Source of the DNA: TK10-74A sp965217625 | GTDB lineage: Bacteria > Chloroflexota > Dehalococcoidia > Bin125 | Direction of reading: 5' to 3' | DNA length: 64,000 nt | Assembly (NCBI GenBank): GCA_965217625.1 | Contig: OZ244557.1 | Span: forward strand, 992,001 to 1,056,000 | Part shown: piece by piece, positions 8,193 through 16,776 of the stretch | How positions within the stretch are numbered: position 1 is the first letter of the stretch | Layout of the letters: every line of letters begins with the position of its first letter | Notes under the pieces: generated by a model | What the model was told of the DNA's origin: nothing | Seen by the model: only the letters and a program-made list of their open reading frames with translations | Databases searched by the model: none | Program-made: the position numbers and the translations under genes

Positions 8193-9068
8193 GTGGACCA
8201 GCCTGAGCTGCAGTTCGAGTCCGAGCCGCCGCTGCGCGATCCCCACTTGGTGATCGCCTGGGCGGGCTGGAACGACGCCGGCGAATCGGCGTCGACGGCG
8301 GCGCGCTACCTCGCCGCGACGCTGAGCGCGGAGCCATTCGCCAGCATCGACCCGGAAGAGTTCTACGACTTCACCGAGGCGCGTCCGCTGGCCCGCTACC
8401 GGCAGGGCGTGCGGGAGATCATCTGGCCCAGCACCGACTTCTACGCCGTGCCGCTGCCCGCCCGCGATCACGACCTGATCCTGGCGGTGGGGATCGAGCC
8501 GAATTTCCGCTGGAAGCGCTACATGGACGGCGTCCACGCGTTGATCGCCGCCATGCACGTGCGCCTCGTGGTGACCCTGGGCGCCGTGGCGGCCGGGGTG
8601 CCGCACACGCAACCCGTCAGCGTCAGCGGCTCGGCGAACTCGCCGGAGCTGGCGCAGCGCTTCGACATGCACCCGTCGCGCTACGAGGGCCCCACGGGCA
8701 TCGTGGGCGTGTTCCACGACGCCTGCCGCCGTCACGCCGTCGACGGCGTCAGCCTCTGGGCCGCGGTGCCGCACTACCTGCCGGGCATCGCCAACCCGCT
8801 CGGGGCGCGCGCGCTGCTGGAGCGCCTCGAGGGGATCAGCGGCCTCGAGGTGGACTACGAGCGCCTGCGGCGCGAGGAGCGCCGCTTCGACGAACGGGTA
8901 CGGGCGGCGATGGAGGAGAACGACGATCTGCGGGCCTACGTCAAGCAACTCGAGGCGTCGGTCCGGGAGGCGCCGGCCGCGACGCCGCCGGTGGAACTCC
9001 CCTCCGCGGAGGGGCTGATCGAGGACCTCGAGGAGTACCTGCGCCGCACGCGCGGGAGCGAATCGTGA
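8190..9068 (+). CDS. PAC2-family protein 1
   Basis: A 292-residue PAC2 (proteasome assembly chaperone 2-like, PF09754) protein. Typical positions are the GWNDAGESAS segment near residues 27-36, the DPEEFYDFTEARP strand, GIEPNFRWKRY, TLGAVAAGVPHTQPV, and the YEGPTGIVGV and SLWAAVPHYLPG motifs. The C-terminal 70 residues form charged helices probably making a coiled coil. In Actinobacteria and Archaea such proteins are linked to proteasome assembly or unknown housekeeping roles; no proteasome gene is nearby. A paralogue lies at 18836. It is seven bases upstream of the FTR-like gene, so the two are probably co-transcribed. Confidence 0.9.
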   Translation: MVDQPELQFESEPPLRDPHLVIAWAGWNDAGESASTAARYLAATLSAEPFASIDPEEFYDFTEARPLARYRQGVREIIWPSTDFYAVPLPARDHDLILAVGIEPNFRWKRYMDGVHALIAAMHVRLVVTLGAVAAGVPHTQPVSVSGSANSPELAQRFDMHPSRYEGPTGIVGVFHDACRRHAVDGVSLWAAVPHYLPGIANPLGARALLERLEGISGLEVDYERLRREERRFDERVRAAMEENDDLRAYVKQLEASVREAPAATPPVELPSAEGLIEDLEEYLRRTRGSES

Positions 9069-9075
9069 TCGCGCC

Positions 9076-9588
9076 ATGACCACCGATCCACCCGCGGAGC
9101 CCGCCGCCCCGCTACAGCCCGTGGACGACGTCACCGACAGCGACCGGATGCAGGCGTCGCAGAAGAACATCGACAAGATGTGGAAGTTCGCGCGCAAGTT
9201 CGCCGACAAGAGCGGCTCGTTGCTGCACCCCCAGGAGGAGATCACCGAGTTCCTGGTGATCGGGCTGGCCAAGCACATCGACGATCTGGGCAAGCCGCTC
9301 TGCCCCTGCAACTTCTACGAGGACAAGCAGAAGGAAGTGGACGAGTCGAACTTCTGGATCTGCCCCTGCGAGGAGATGCAGAAGTGGAAGTACTGCCATT
9401 GACTGCTGTTCTGCGATCCGGAAGGTCTTCCGATCACCGAGCACCTCCCCAAGGACCACGAAGGCCGCGAGATCTACGGGCTGGTCGCGGACCCCGACCT
9501 CAGCAAGGGCCGCGCCATCAGCCGGCTGGAGGCGAAGCAGGGCCGCGCGATCAAGAAGCGGGGCGGGAACTCGCAGTCGGCCACGTAG
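9076..9588 (+). CDS. FTR beta-like protein with probable selenocysteine
   Basis: Read with the TGA at 9400-9402 as selenocysteine, this is a 170-residue protein related to the catalytic (beta) chain of ferredoxin:thioredoxin reductase, which passes ferredoxin electrons through a [4Fe-4S] cluster to a disulfide. The family signature is CPC-X16-CPC-X8-CHC. Here it reads C76-P-C78, X17, C96-P-C98, X8, C107-H, and then TGA at codon 109, the place of the last cysteine, which in plant-type FTR is one of the two redox-active (non-ligand) cysteines. The frame stays open for 61 more codons (LLFCDPEGLPITEHL and onward) with normal GC-rich codons to a TAG at 9586. A SECIS-like hairpin follows the TGA. 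Alternative: a nonsense mutation or sequencing error from TGC. It sits behind PAC2 in an apparent operon. Confidence 0.8.
9404..9443 (+). promoter_or_regulatory. SECIS-like hairpin after the in-frame TGA
   Basis: Counting from the base after the TGA, bases 17-21 (CGGAA) pair with 26-30 (TTCCG) around a GGTC apical loop at 22-25 (9424-9427). GAT (13-15) pairs with ATC (31-33) below a single bulged C, and TGCT (2-5) pairs with AGCA (38-41) at the base. A bulge, a short upper stem and a GGUC loop at this distance match the known E. coli fdhF SECIS. The three codons over the loop (GAA, GGT, CTT) are the only run of AT-ending codons nearby. Confidence 0.72.
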
Positions 9589-9703
9589 TCGGGCGGCGGG
9601 GGCGCGTCGGGGCGATGCGACCCCGTCGCTTGCCCCTGCCCGAGGCAGCCCCGTACCCTGATCGGGCGCCCGCCGCGCTGTGCGCCGGGCCGACGGAGCA
9701 CTC

Positions 9704-10009
9704 ATGGCGAAGAAGAGCCAGCTCGCACGCGACAAGAAGCGGCGCGAGATGCACGAGCAGTACAAGGACCGGCGCGCCGCCCTCAAGATGCAGCTGCGCG
9801 AGTCGATCGACGATCCGCAGGCGCGCTGGGAGGCGCAGGTGGCGCTGCAGAAGCTGCCGCGCAACAGCAGCCCCAGCCGGCTCAAGAGCCGCTGCGAGGT
9901 CACCGGGCGCTCGCGCGGGTACATGCGCAAGTTCGGGCTCTCGCGGATCACGTTCCGCGAGATGGCGGCGCAGGGCCTGCTGCCGGGGATTCGCAAGTCG
10001 TCCTGGTAG
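9704..10009 (+). CDS. rpsN: 30S ribosomal protein S14, long form
   Basis: A 101-residue small-subunit ribosomal protein. The start is the ATG giving MAKKSQL, 24 bases inside the longest frame. The C-terminal motif RCEVTGRSRGYMRKFGLSR is diagnostic of S14. This is the long, zinc-independent type: the two CXXC zinc knuckles of the short type are absent. It stands outside a ribosomal protein operon, as paralogous C-minus S14 genes often do. A TACCCT at 9654-9659 may be the -10 box. No Zur-like operator was recognised upstream. Confidence 0.95.
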   Translation: MAKKSQLARDKKRREMHEQYKDRRAALKMQLRESIDDPQARWEAQVALQKLPRNSSPSRLKSRCEVTGRSRGYMRKFGLSRITFREMAAQGLLPGIRKSSW

Positions 10010-10139
10010 GCGACGGACGGCGCCGCCGCATGTCGATCCGTCGCACTCCGACGCCCGGTTCCAGGGACACGTAGGACCGCTACCCACAGGCCTTAGGCCC
10101 GGTTAACATCGGGAGGCCGGCGCCTGCCGGCGTGCGCCC

Positions 10140-11765
10140 GTGGGCGGATTCCCCGTGTCCCTGATCGCCGCCATCCCGCGCCCCCTTTCGACGCGCACCC
10201 CGCGGGGAGCGGCGTCGATCGTGTGGATCGCGGCGCTCGCCGTCGCCGGGGCGATGACGATCCCGCTGATCTACCTGGTCGTGCGGGCCGCCGGCGCCGA
10301 CAGCGACGCCTGGCACGACCTGCTGCGCGGCCCCACCTGGCGCCTGCTGCGCAACACGGTCCTGCTGGCCGTCAGCGTCACCGGGGCGTCGATCCTGATC
10401 TCGCTGCCGATCGCCTGGCTGGTCGTGCGCACCGACCTCCCGCTGCGCCGCGTCTGGGCGGTGCTGTCGGTGCTGCCGCTCGTCTTCCCGTCGTTCGTCG
10501 GCGCGCTCGCCTACCTGGCCGCGACGGGGCCGCGGGGCACGCTGCAGCGCTTCCTGGGGCCGCTGGGCGTCGACAGCGTGCCGCAAATCACCGGCTTCGA
10601 GGGGGCATTCCTCGCGCTGACGCTGTTCAGCTACCCCTACCTGCTGCTGACCCTGCTGGCCGGGCTGCGCAGCCTGGACCCCTCGATGGAGGAGGCCTCG
10701 CGGGCGCTCGGCGTGGGCGCCTGGCGGACGTTCGTCCGGGTCGTCGTGCCCCAGCTGCGGGTGCCGCTGGCGGCGGGGTCGCTGCTGGTGGCGCTGTACG
10801 TCGTGAGCGACTTCGGCGCCGTCTCGATCCTGCGCTTCGACACGTTCACGCGGGCGATCTTCGTGCAGATGCAGAGCAGCTTCGATCGCTCGGCGACGGC
10901 CGTCCTGGGCCTCGAACTCGTGGCCCTGGTGGCGCTGATCCTGGTCGTGGAAGCGGTCACGCGCTCGCGCGGGCGCTACTACACCGGCGGCGGGGCGTCA
11001 CGCGGGCCGCGCCGCATCCAGTTGGGGCGCTGGCGCTGGCCGGCGCTGGCGTTCCTCGGCCTGCTGACGCTGGCCGCCCTGGCCACGCCGATCATCGTGC
11101 TGCTCGACTGGCTGATCCGCGCCCTGCAGCACGACGAGCCGATCCGCGGTCTGTGGTCGGGGGCTTGGCACTCGCTGTCCGTGTCGGCGGTGGCGGCGGG
11201 CATCGCCGTGGCGGCCGCGCTGCCCGTCGCGATCGTGGCGGTGCGCAAGCGCGGGCCGCTGGCGGGGCTGGTCGAGCGGGTGAGCTACGTGGGCTTCGCG
11301 CTGCCGGGGATCGTCGTGGCGCTGTCGGTGGTGTTCTTCGCGCTCAACGTCGTGCCGGCCCTCTACCAGAGCTGGCCGGTGCTGATCTTCGCCTACCTGG
11401 TGCTGTTCCTGCCGCAGTCGATCGGGCCGCTGCGGGCCTCGCTGGTGCGCGTCCGGCCGAGCATCGAGGAGGCCGCGCGTGGCTTGGGCCGGACCCGGGG
11501 ATCGGTGCTCGCGACGGTGACGCTGCCGCTGATCGTGCCGGGCATGGTGAGCGGCTTCGCGCTGGTCTTCCTGACGACGATGAAGGAGCTCCCGGCGACC
11601 CTGCTGCTGGCCCCGATCGAGTTCGACACCCTCGCCACCCAGGTCTGGGCGCACGCCGACGAGGCCTTCTTCGCCCGCGCCGCGGCCCCGGGCCTGCTAT
11701 TGATCGGGGTGGCGGCGCTGCCCATGGCGCTGATCCTGATCCGCGAGCGAGGCCTGCGTGACTGA
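10140..11765 (+). CDS. Iron(III)-type ABC transporter permease (FbpB-like)
   Basis: A 541-residue inner-membrane protein with about twelve hydrophobic helices and two BPD_transp_1 domains in tandem, as in FbpB/ThiP. Both cytoplasmic EAA loops are visible: EEASRALGVGAWRTFVRVVVP around residues 182-202 and EEAARGLGRTRGSVLATVTLP about 440-460. A GTG at 10140 is used here; a second GTG at 10155 is equally possible. The stop overlaps the following ATPase gene by eight bases. The expected substrate is ferric iron, though thiamine or phosphonate importers share this layout. No substrate-binding protein is nearby. Confidence 0.9.
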   Translation: MGGFPVSLIAAIPRPLSTRTPRGAASIVWIAALAVAGAMTIPLIYLVVRAAGADSDAWHDLLRGPTWRLLRNTVLLAVSVTGASILISLPIAWLVVRTDLPLRRVWAVLSVLPLVFPSFVGALAYLAATGPRGTLQRFLGPLGVDSVPQITGFEGAFLALTLFSYPYLLLTLLAGLRSLDPSMEEASRALGVGAWRTFVRVVVPQLRVPLAAGSLLVALYVVSDFGAVSILRFDTFTRAIFVQMQSSFDRSATAVLGLELVALVALILVVEAVTRSRGRYYTGGGASRGPRRIQLGRWRWPALAFLGLLTLAALATPIIVLLDWLIRALQHDEPIRGLWSGAWHSLSVSAVAAGIAVAAALPVAIVAVRKRGPLAGLVERVSYVGFALPGIVVALSVVFFALNVVPALYQSWPVLIFAYLVLFLPQSIGPLRASLVRVRPSIEEAARGLGRTRGSVLATVTLPLIVPGMVSGFALVFLTTMKELPATLLLAPIEFDTLATQVWAHADEAFFARAAAPGLLLIGVAALPMALILIRERGLRD

Positions 11766-12966
11766 CGCCGCCACCCGACCCGACGCCCTGCCCGCCGTCG
11801 CCGCGCTCGATTGCGCGGGCCTGCGCAAGGCCTTCGGCGACGTGGCGGCCGTGCGCGACGTGAGCCTCGACGTCCGGCCGGGCGAGATCCTGGCGCTGCT
11901 GGGGCCCAGCGGCTGCGGCAAGACGACGACGCTGCGCCTGATCGCGGGCTTCGAGCGGGCCGACGCCGGCGTCGTGCGGATCGGCGGCCACGCCGTCGTC
12001 GGCGAGCGGCTGTCGCTGCCACCGGAGGCGCGGCGCGTGGGCATGGTCTTCCAGGACTACGCGCTGTTCCCGCACCTGACGGTGGGCGCGAACGTGCAGT
12101 ACGGCCTCGACGCCCCCAGGCAGGCCCCCAGGGACGCCCCCAGCGGCCTCAGGGCGACGCTGGCGCGCCTGACGCGCCGCTACGTGCCCTTTGCCCCCGC
12201 GCCGGCCGACCCGCGCGTGCGGGAGGCGCTGGCGCTGGTCTCGCTGACGGAGATGGCCGACCGCTACCCGCACGAGCTGTCGGGCGGCGAGGCGCAGCGG
12301 GTGGCGCTGGCGCGCGCCCTGGCCCCGCGCCCCGACCTGATCCTGCTGGACGAGCCCTTCTCGAACCTCGACACCCGCCTGCGCGCCGCGGTGCGGGCCG
12401 AGGTCCGCGCGATCCTGAAGCGGGCGGGCGCCGCAGCCGTCTTCGTGACGCACGACCAGGAGGAGGCGTTCAGCCTCGCCGATCGCGTGGCGGTGATGTG
12501 GGAGGGTCGCGTGGCGCAGGTGGGCACGCCGTCGGAGATCTACCGGCGTCCGGCGACGCGGGCGGTGGCCGCCTTCGTGGGCGACGCCGACTTCCTGCCC
12601 GGCCGCCTGGCCGGCGGCGTCGTGACGACGGAGTTGGGCGGCGTCGCGACGGTCGGTGAGGGCGGCGAGGGGGGCGTCGTGGAAGCGATGCTGCGGCCCG
12701 AAACGGTGCAGGTGGGCGCGACGACGGCCTCGGCCGCGCCCGGCGACGACGAGGGCTGGGTCAGCGCCGTGGTCACCGAGCACACCTACTACGGGCACGA
12801 TCAGGTGATCGCGCTGCGCCTGGCCAGCGGCGCGCGCGTGCACGCCCGCCTCGACTTCGACGCGACCCACGCCGTGGGCGATACGGTGCGGCTGCGGGTC
12901 GCGGGGCCGGTCGTCGTCTTCCCGGCAGCACCGCCGGCCGACGCGCACCCGGCGGCGCGCGGCTGA
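11758..12966 (+). CDS. Iron(III)-type ABC transporter ATPase (FbpC-like)
   Basis: A 402-residue ATPase that powers the preceding permease, with GTG start overlapping its 3' end. Walker A is GPSGCGKTT, the Q-loop is FQDYALFPHLTVG, the signature is LSGGEAQR, Walker B is LILLDEPFSNLD and the H-loop is VFVTHDQEE. After the nucleotide-binding domain comes a TOBE-type domain. Between the Q-loop and the signature there is an insertion of roughly 35 residues rich in Pro, Ala and Arg (APRQAPRDAPSGLRATLAR), not usual in FbpC. Confidence 0.92.
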   Translation: MTDAATRPDALPAVAALDCAGLRKAFGDVAAVRDVSLDVRPGEILALLGPSGCGKTTTLRLIAGFERADAGVVRIGGHAVVGERLSLPPEARRVGMVFQDYALFPHLTVGANVQYGLDAPRQAPRDAPSGLRATLARLTRRYVPFAPAPADPRVREALALVSLTEMADRYPHELSGGEAQRVALARALAPRPDLILLDEPFSNLDTRLRAAVRAEVRAILKRAGAAAVFVTHDQEEAFSLADRVAVMWEGRVAQVGTPSEIYRRPATRAVAAFVGDADFLPGRLAGGVVTTELGGVATVGEGGEGGVVEAMLRPETVQVGATTASAAPGDDEGWVSAVVTEHTYYGHDQVIALRLASGARVHARLDFDATHAVGDTVRLRVAGPVVVFPAAPPADAHPAARG

Positions 12967-13072
12967 GGCCGTCCCGCCGGGCGGGCTGTACAGGCGCGGC
13001 CCTTGCGGCATACCCTGCCCCCCGCTCGCGCGACCCGGACGCGCGGACCCAGGGCCTGGAGTCGCCTGACGG

Positions 13073-13603
13073 ATGCCCGCCAACATCAACGACTTCCTCG
13101 CGCACTTCGTGACGGACCTCAACAACCGCTACGTCGCGGCGCTGTCGGACCTGAGCGACGAGCAGCTCGCGTACCGCCCCAACGCGGATGCGAACCACAT
13201 TGGCTTCCTGGCCTGGCACGTGCTGCGCACGGAGGACAACGTCATCAACTACCTCTGCCAGGGCCGCAAGACGACGGTCTGGCTGCAGCAGGCGCTGAAC
13301 GTGCGCTGGGGGCTTCCCAAGGCCGCGCAGGGGACGGGCATGGAGCCGCGCGAGGCGTACGCGCTGCGCGTGCCCGGCGCGGCCGACCTCGTGCAGTACG
13401 CCAACGACCTGACGGAGAGCGTGCGGCCGTTCCTGGAGACCGTCGACGGGCTGGCGCTGCGCGCCTCGGTCCGCCTGGGGCCGGAGCGGCGGCAATCGAT
13501 GATCCAGCTCATCGGGCAGGGCGTGCTGGCGCACGGCAACGTGCACCTGGGCCAGGTCTTGAGTCTGCGCACCGCGCAGGGGCTCCCGGTCACGGGGTAC
13601 TAG
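13073..13603 (+). CDS. DinB-family protein
   Basis: A 176-residue four-helix-bundle protein of the DinB/YfiT superfamily, presumably a cytoplasmic metal-dependent enzyme, perhaps thiol transferase-like. The three candidate metal-binding histidines are His49 (LAWHVLR) and His154/His158 (AHGNVHLGQ). TACCCT at 13011-13016 is a possible -10 box. Its stop codon overlaps that of the convergent phosphotransferase gene in CTAG. Confidence 0.82.
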   Translation: MPANINDFLAHFVTDLNNRYVAALSDLSDEQLAYRPNADANHIGFLAWHVLRTEDNVINYLCQGRKTTVWLQQALNVRWGLPKAAQGTGMEPREAYALRVPGAADLVQYANDLTESVRPFLETVDGLALRASVRLGPERRQSMIQLIGQGVLAHGNVHLGQVLSLRTAQGLPVTGY

Positions 13604-14505
13604 CCGGCGAGCACGGGTCCGGCGCGCAGCCGCTCGGCGAGCGTCCGGGTGGCGTCGGCCGGGGGCGGCTGGCCCGGCGCGCGCGATCGATCCCAGGCCA
13701 GGATGGGCGCCAGCGACGTCTGCAGACGCACACGCCGCAGGAAGTCGGCATCGACGGCGCCGCCCGCGGCCCGGTAGGCCTCCATCACCAGCCAGGCGAA
13801 ATCGGCGCCGTAGTGCGGCGCGACGGCGGCCAGATCCAGCGCCGGATCGGCGACCGCGAGGCGGCTCCAGCCCAGCACGGCGTGCAGGTCGCGCGCCTCC
13901 TCGTCGAGCAGCAGGTGCTCGGGGGCGAGGTTGCCGTGCGTCGGGGCGGGGTCGAACGCCCCGGCGGCGTCGCCGGCGCAGCTCCGCCACCAGCGTCGCA
14001 GGCGAGCCGTCTCGGTGATGCCGAGTTGCGGTCGCAGCGCTCTCAGGCTGCGGTCGCGCAGCCCCTCGACGCCGGCGCGCCAGTCGCGCGGGCCGGGCGC
14101 GCCCAGCGCCTGCGCGCGCTCGGCGGGGTAGGCGTGCAGCTCGGCCAGGAAGCGGCCCAGCGACGCGGCCAGGCGCGCCTCGTTGCGCTCGGTGATCGCG
14201 CCGGCGCTGAAGGGCAGGCCCGCAAGCCAGGCCGCCTCGACCAGCCCCGGCGCGACGCCCCCCAGCGACCGCGGCTCCGGCAGCGGGATCGCGGGCGACA
14301 GATAGCCGCGAAGGTACGGGAGGATCTGCGCCCGGCGGGCGTGCGCGGCGACGGCCGCGTCGTGCTTGGGCAGGTGCAGGACGCGCGCGGCCGCCGCGTC
14401 GTGCACGACGAGGGCGTCGGGGCCGTCGCGCAGCATCGCCGCGCCGTCCGTCAGGCCCAGAGCGGCAAGGGAGCAGTTGGGGTCGGCATCGCTGGGCGCC
14501 GGCAT
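13600..14505 (-). CDS. APH-fold phosphotransferase, catalytic residues lost
   Basis: A 301-residue protein (ATG at 14505; a GTG at 14538 would add 11 residues) of the aminoglycoside phosphotransferase/choline kinase fold. The catalytic loop that should read HGDLXXXN reads HGNLAPEH, and the following metal-binding IDW reads LGW, while the downstream DPALDLA is kept. Both the catalytic and the metal-binding aspartates are therefore missing, so the protein may be a pseudokinase or bind but not phosphorylate a ligand. It converges on dinB with overlapping stops and is followed upstream by an M23 peptidase gene on the same strand. Confidence 0.7.
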   Translation of the reverse strand: MPAPSDADPNCSLAALGLTDGAAMLRDGPDALVVHDAAAARVLHLPKHDAAVAAHARRAQILPYLRGYLSPAIPLPEPRSLGGVAPGLVEAAWLAGLPFSAGAITERNEARLAASLGRFLAELHAYPAERAQALGAPGPRDWRAGVEGLRDRSLRALRPQLGITETARLRRWWRSCAGDAAGAFDPAPTHGNLAPEHLLLDEEARDLHAVLGWSRLAVADPALDLAAVAPHYGADFAWLVMEAYRAAGGAVDADFLRRVRLQTSLAPILAWDRSRAPGQPPPADATRTLAERLRAGPVLAG

Positions 14506-14542
14506 GAGGCGCCAGTGTATCGGGCGCCCGCTGACCACGGCG

Positions 14543-15895
14543 CTACGACGTGAACGTCGTCTCGGTCCACTGAATCGGGTCCACGTCGGTGCCCTGCACG
14601 ATGACTTCCCAGTGCAGGTGCGGCCCCGTCGTGACGCCGGTCGTCCCCACCAGACCCAGCGGGTCGCCCGGATTCACCATCTGGCCCAGCTCGGCCTGGA
14701 TCTCGGACATGTGCCAGTAGCCGCTGTAGACGCCCGCCCCATGGTCCAGGATCACGCCCGCGCCATGCACCGGCAGGTCACTCGCGAAGACCACGCGGCC
14801 GCGCGCCGGCGCGCGGATGACGGCGCCGGCGTCCGCGCTGATGTCGTGCCCGTGATGCCAGTCCGTCGCGGGGCCGCCGTTGTAGGAACGCAGCACGCCG
14901 AAGGCGCCGCTGTCCACCCCCACGAGCGGCAGTCCCCACGGGCCCGACCACAGCCGCGGCCCGCTGACCGCCTTGTACTGCTCGTAGCGGGTGTGGTTGT
15001 CGATCGCGACCATCTCGGGCGTGAGCAGGGCGGCGTTCTCGGCGTCCAGCGTGATCTCGTCGATCACGGCCACTTCCGCCTCCACCAAGAGCTCACTCAG
15101 GTAGGTCCTCGAATAGATCCCGTTGTTCGACGTGTCGACGACGACGTGGTAAAGGCGCGGCCGGGCGAGCCGCTCGACGGGCACGAACCCCACCCAGCCC
15201 ACGCCCTCCTCGAAGGCCATCTGGCCGCTGTAGTCGTCAATCGAGACCCAGACATCGTCCGCGTCCACGTCGCCGGCCAGCACGACGAGGGTGGCCTGCC
15301 CCTGCCGCACCGCCGGCGGCGTCACCGTGACGCTCGGTGGGATGGGGGCGGGGGGCTCGGGTTCGGGCTCCGGCTCCGGCTGGACGGCGACGGTCGGCGG
15401 CGCCGCATCGTCTTCGTCGGCGTCGGCGCCGGCCGCATCGCCGGCCGCGGCCGATTCCGCCTCGGGCGTGGTGTCGGCCGGGGCGCCGTCAGCATCGGCA
15501 GCGGCATCGGCAGCGGCATCGGCGGCGCTGGCTTGATCGGTCTCGCCGCTCGTCTCGGCCGATGCGGCATCGGTGTCGGCGGCAATGCCGGCGGCGGTGC
15601 CGCGCGCGGCGCCGGCGTCGTCGGCGGGCGCGGCATCCGGCGCCGATTCGGCGGGCGTGACGACATCCTCCGGGCCGGCGGCGGTGGCCGCGGCGACGGC
15701 GTCGGCGGACGCCGCGGGGGCGGGGTCAGTCGCGACGGGCTCGGCCGGGGCGGGGGCGACGGCGCTCTCGTGGAAGTACAGCGCCGCGCCCGCGGCGCCA
15801 ACGCAGACGACGACCGCAAGCAGGAGCCAGCGGGCGCGCGATCCGGGGCCAGCATCCATGCCGAACATCGGCTGCGGGGGTTGCCTCTCCGACAC
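14543..15895 (-). CDS. Membrane-anchored M23 (LytM) peptidase
   Basis: A 450-residue envelope protein. A single membrane helix (WLLLAVVVCVGAAGAALYF, about residues 23-41) is followed by some 130 residues of Ala/Asp/Glu-rich, probably disordered linker, a beta-rich middle domain and a C-terminal M23 metallopeptidase domain. The zinc motifs are seen as HGHDI (H-X3-D type) and HLHWEV (H-X-H). It should cleave peptidoglycan crosslinks outside the membrane or, as for LytM regulators, modulate amidases. A TACAGT on the minus strand (15930-15925) could be its -10 box, opposite the sigma factor gene. Confidence 0.88.
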   Translation of the reverse strand: MSERQPPQPMFGMDAGPGSRARWLLLAVVVCVGAAGAALYFHESAVAPAPAEPVATDPAPAASADAVAAATAAGPEDVVTPAESAPDAAPADDAGAARGTAAGIAADTDAASAETSGETDQASAADAAADAAADADGAPADTTPEAESAAAGDAAGADADEDDAAPPTVAVQPEPEPEPEPPAPIPPSVTVTPPAVRQGQATLVVLAGDVDADDVWVSIDDYSGQMAFEEGVGWVGFVPVERLARPRLYHVVVDTSNNGIYSRTYLSELLVEAEVAVIDEITLDAENAALLTPEMVAIDNHTRYEQYKAVSGPRLWSGPWGLPLVGVDSGAFGVLRSYNGGPATDWHHGHDISADAGAVIRAPARGRVVFASDLPVHGAGVILDHGAGVYSGYWHMSEIQAELGQMVNPGDPLGLVGTTGVTTGPHLHWEVIVQGTDVDPIQWTETTFTS

Positions 15896-16098
15896 GCACT
15901 GCTCTCAGACCACCGTCACGTCTCTACTGTAGGACGCAGCGCGGCGGCTGGCGAGCCGCTTGCCTTAGGCCCCACCGCTCCCCGACGATTCGTCGATGAG
16001 GGGGCGCGACGGGATCGTCGCGAACCGCCGCACGCCGCGCCGCGTGGCAGGCCTCGGGGACGAGGCCGATCGCGGGGCGCGGGGGAGAGAGGGATCGC

Positions 16099-16776
16099 GT
16101 GCCGGGTCGGTCGGATGCGCCGGATGACTGGGCCGCGCGGGCGGGGGGTTCGCCCCGCACGGGCGACGCGCTCGTCGCGCGCCACAAGTCGTGGGCGCTG
16201 CTGCAGCGGGTCGCCGACGGCGACGACGAGGCGCTGCGCGAGATCTATCGCGCCCAGCGCGGGCCGGCCTTCGCGCTGGGCGTGCGCATGCTGGGCCGCG
16301 AGGACGCGGCCGAAGAGGTTGTGCGCGAAGCGTTCCTGCACGTCTGGCGCGACGCCAGCCGCCTGCACCCCGGCAAGGCCGACCTGCCGACCTGGCTGGG
16401 GCAGATCGTGCGCGAGTTGTGCATCGCCCAGCTGCGCGGCAAGCAGTCGCGGCTGCGCGGCGACACCGTGCAGGACGTGGCGCGCTGGCTGGCGCCCGTG
16501 GCGGGCGTCGAGTCGGGCGCGCGCGACGACCGCGTCGTGCGGGAGGCGTTCCTGCGCCTGCCCGGCGAGCAGGGCGAGGTGCTCACGCTCGCCTACTTCG
16601 AGGGGCTGACGCATCGCGAGATCGCGCAGGCGCTGTCCATCCCGGAGTCGGCGGTGACATCGCGCATGCGCGCGGCGCTGCACCGGCTGCGCGCCACCCT
16701 CGACGGCCCGGCGAGCCGGGGGATGGAGGGCGAGACCCGCGGGCCGCGGCGCGCTGAACGGCGGGGCCGGCGATGA
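16099..16776 (+). CDS. ECF RNA polymerase sigma factor
   Basis: A 225-residue sigma-70 family factor of the ECF class, started at GTG. Region 2 is visible as ALREIYRAQRGPAFALG through VREAFLHVWRDASRL and TWLGQIVRELCIAQLRGK, and region 4 as LPGEQGEVLTLAYFEGLTHREIA with the helix-turn-helix IPESAVTSRMRAAL. It is translationally coupled (ATGA) to an anti-sigma gene, the usual ECF arrangement, so its activity is most likely held by that membrane protein. The last 30 residues are Arg-rich and not part of the fold. Confidence 0.92.
   Translation: MPGRSDAPDDWAARAGGSPRTGDALVARHKSWALLQRVADGDDEALREIYRAQRGPAFALGVRMLGREDAAEEVVREAFLHVWRDASRLHPGKADLPTWLGQIVRELCIAQLRGKQSRLRGDTVQDVARWLAPVAGVESGARDDRVVREAFLRLPGEQGEVLTLAYFEGLTHREIAQALSIPESAVTSRMRAALHRLRATLDGPASRGMEGETRGPRRAERRGRR

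Noticed and set aside
9076..9402. The FTR-like protein ending at the TGA as a complete 108-residue protein
   Set aside because: It would lose the essential last cysteine of the CHC motif, while the frame after TGA codes on with normal codon use and family-like sequence.
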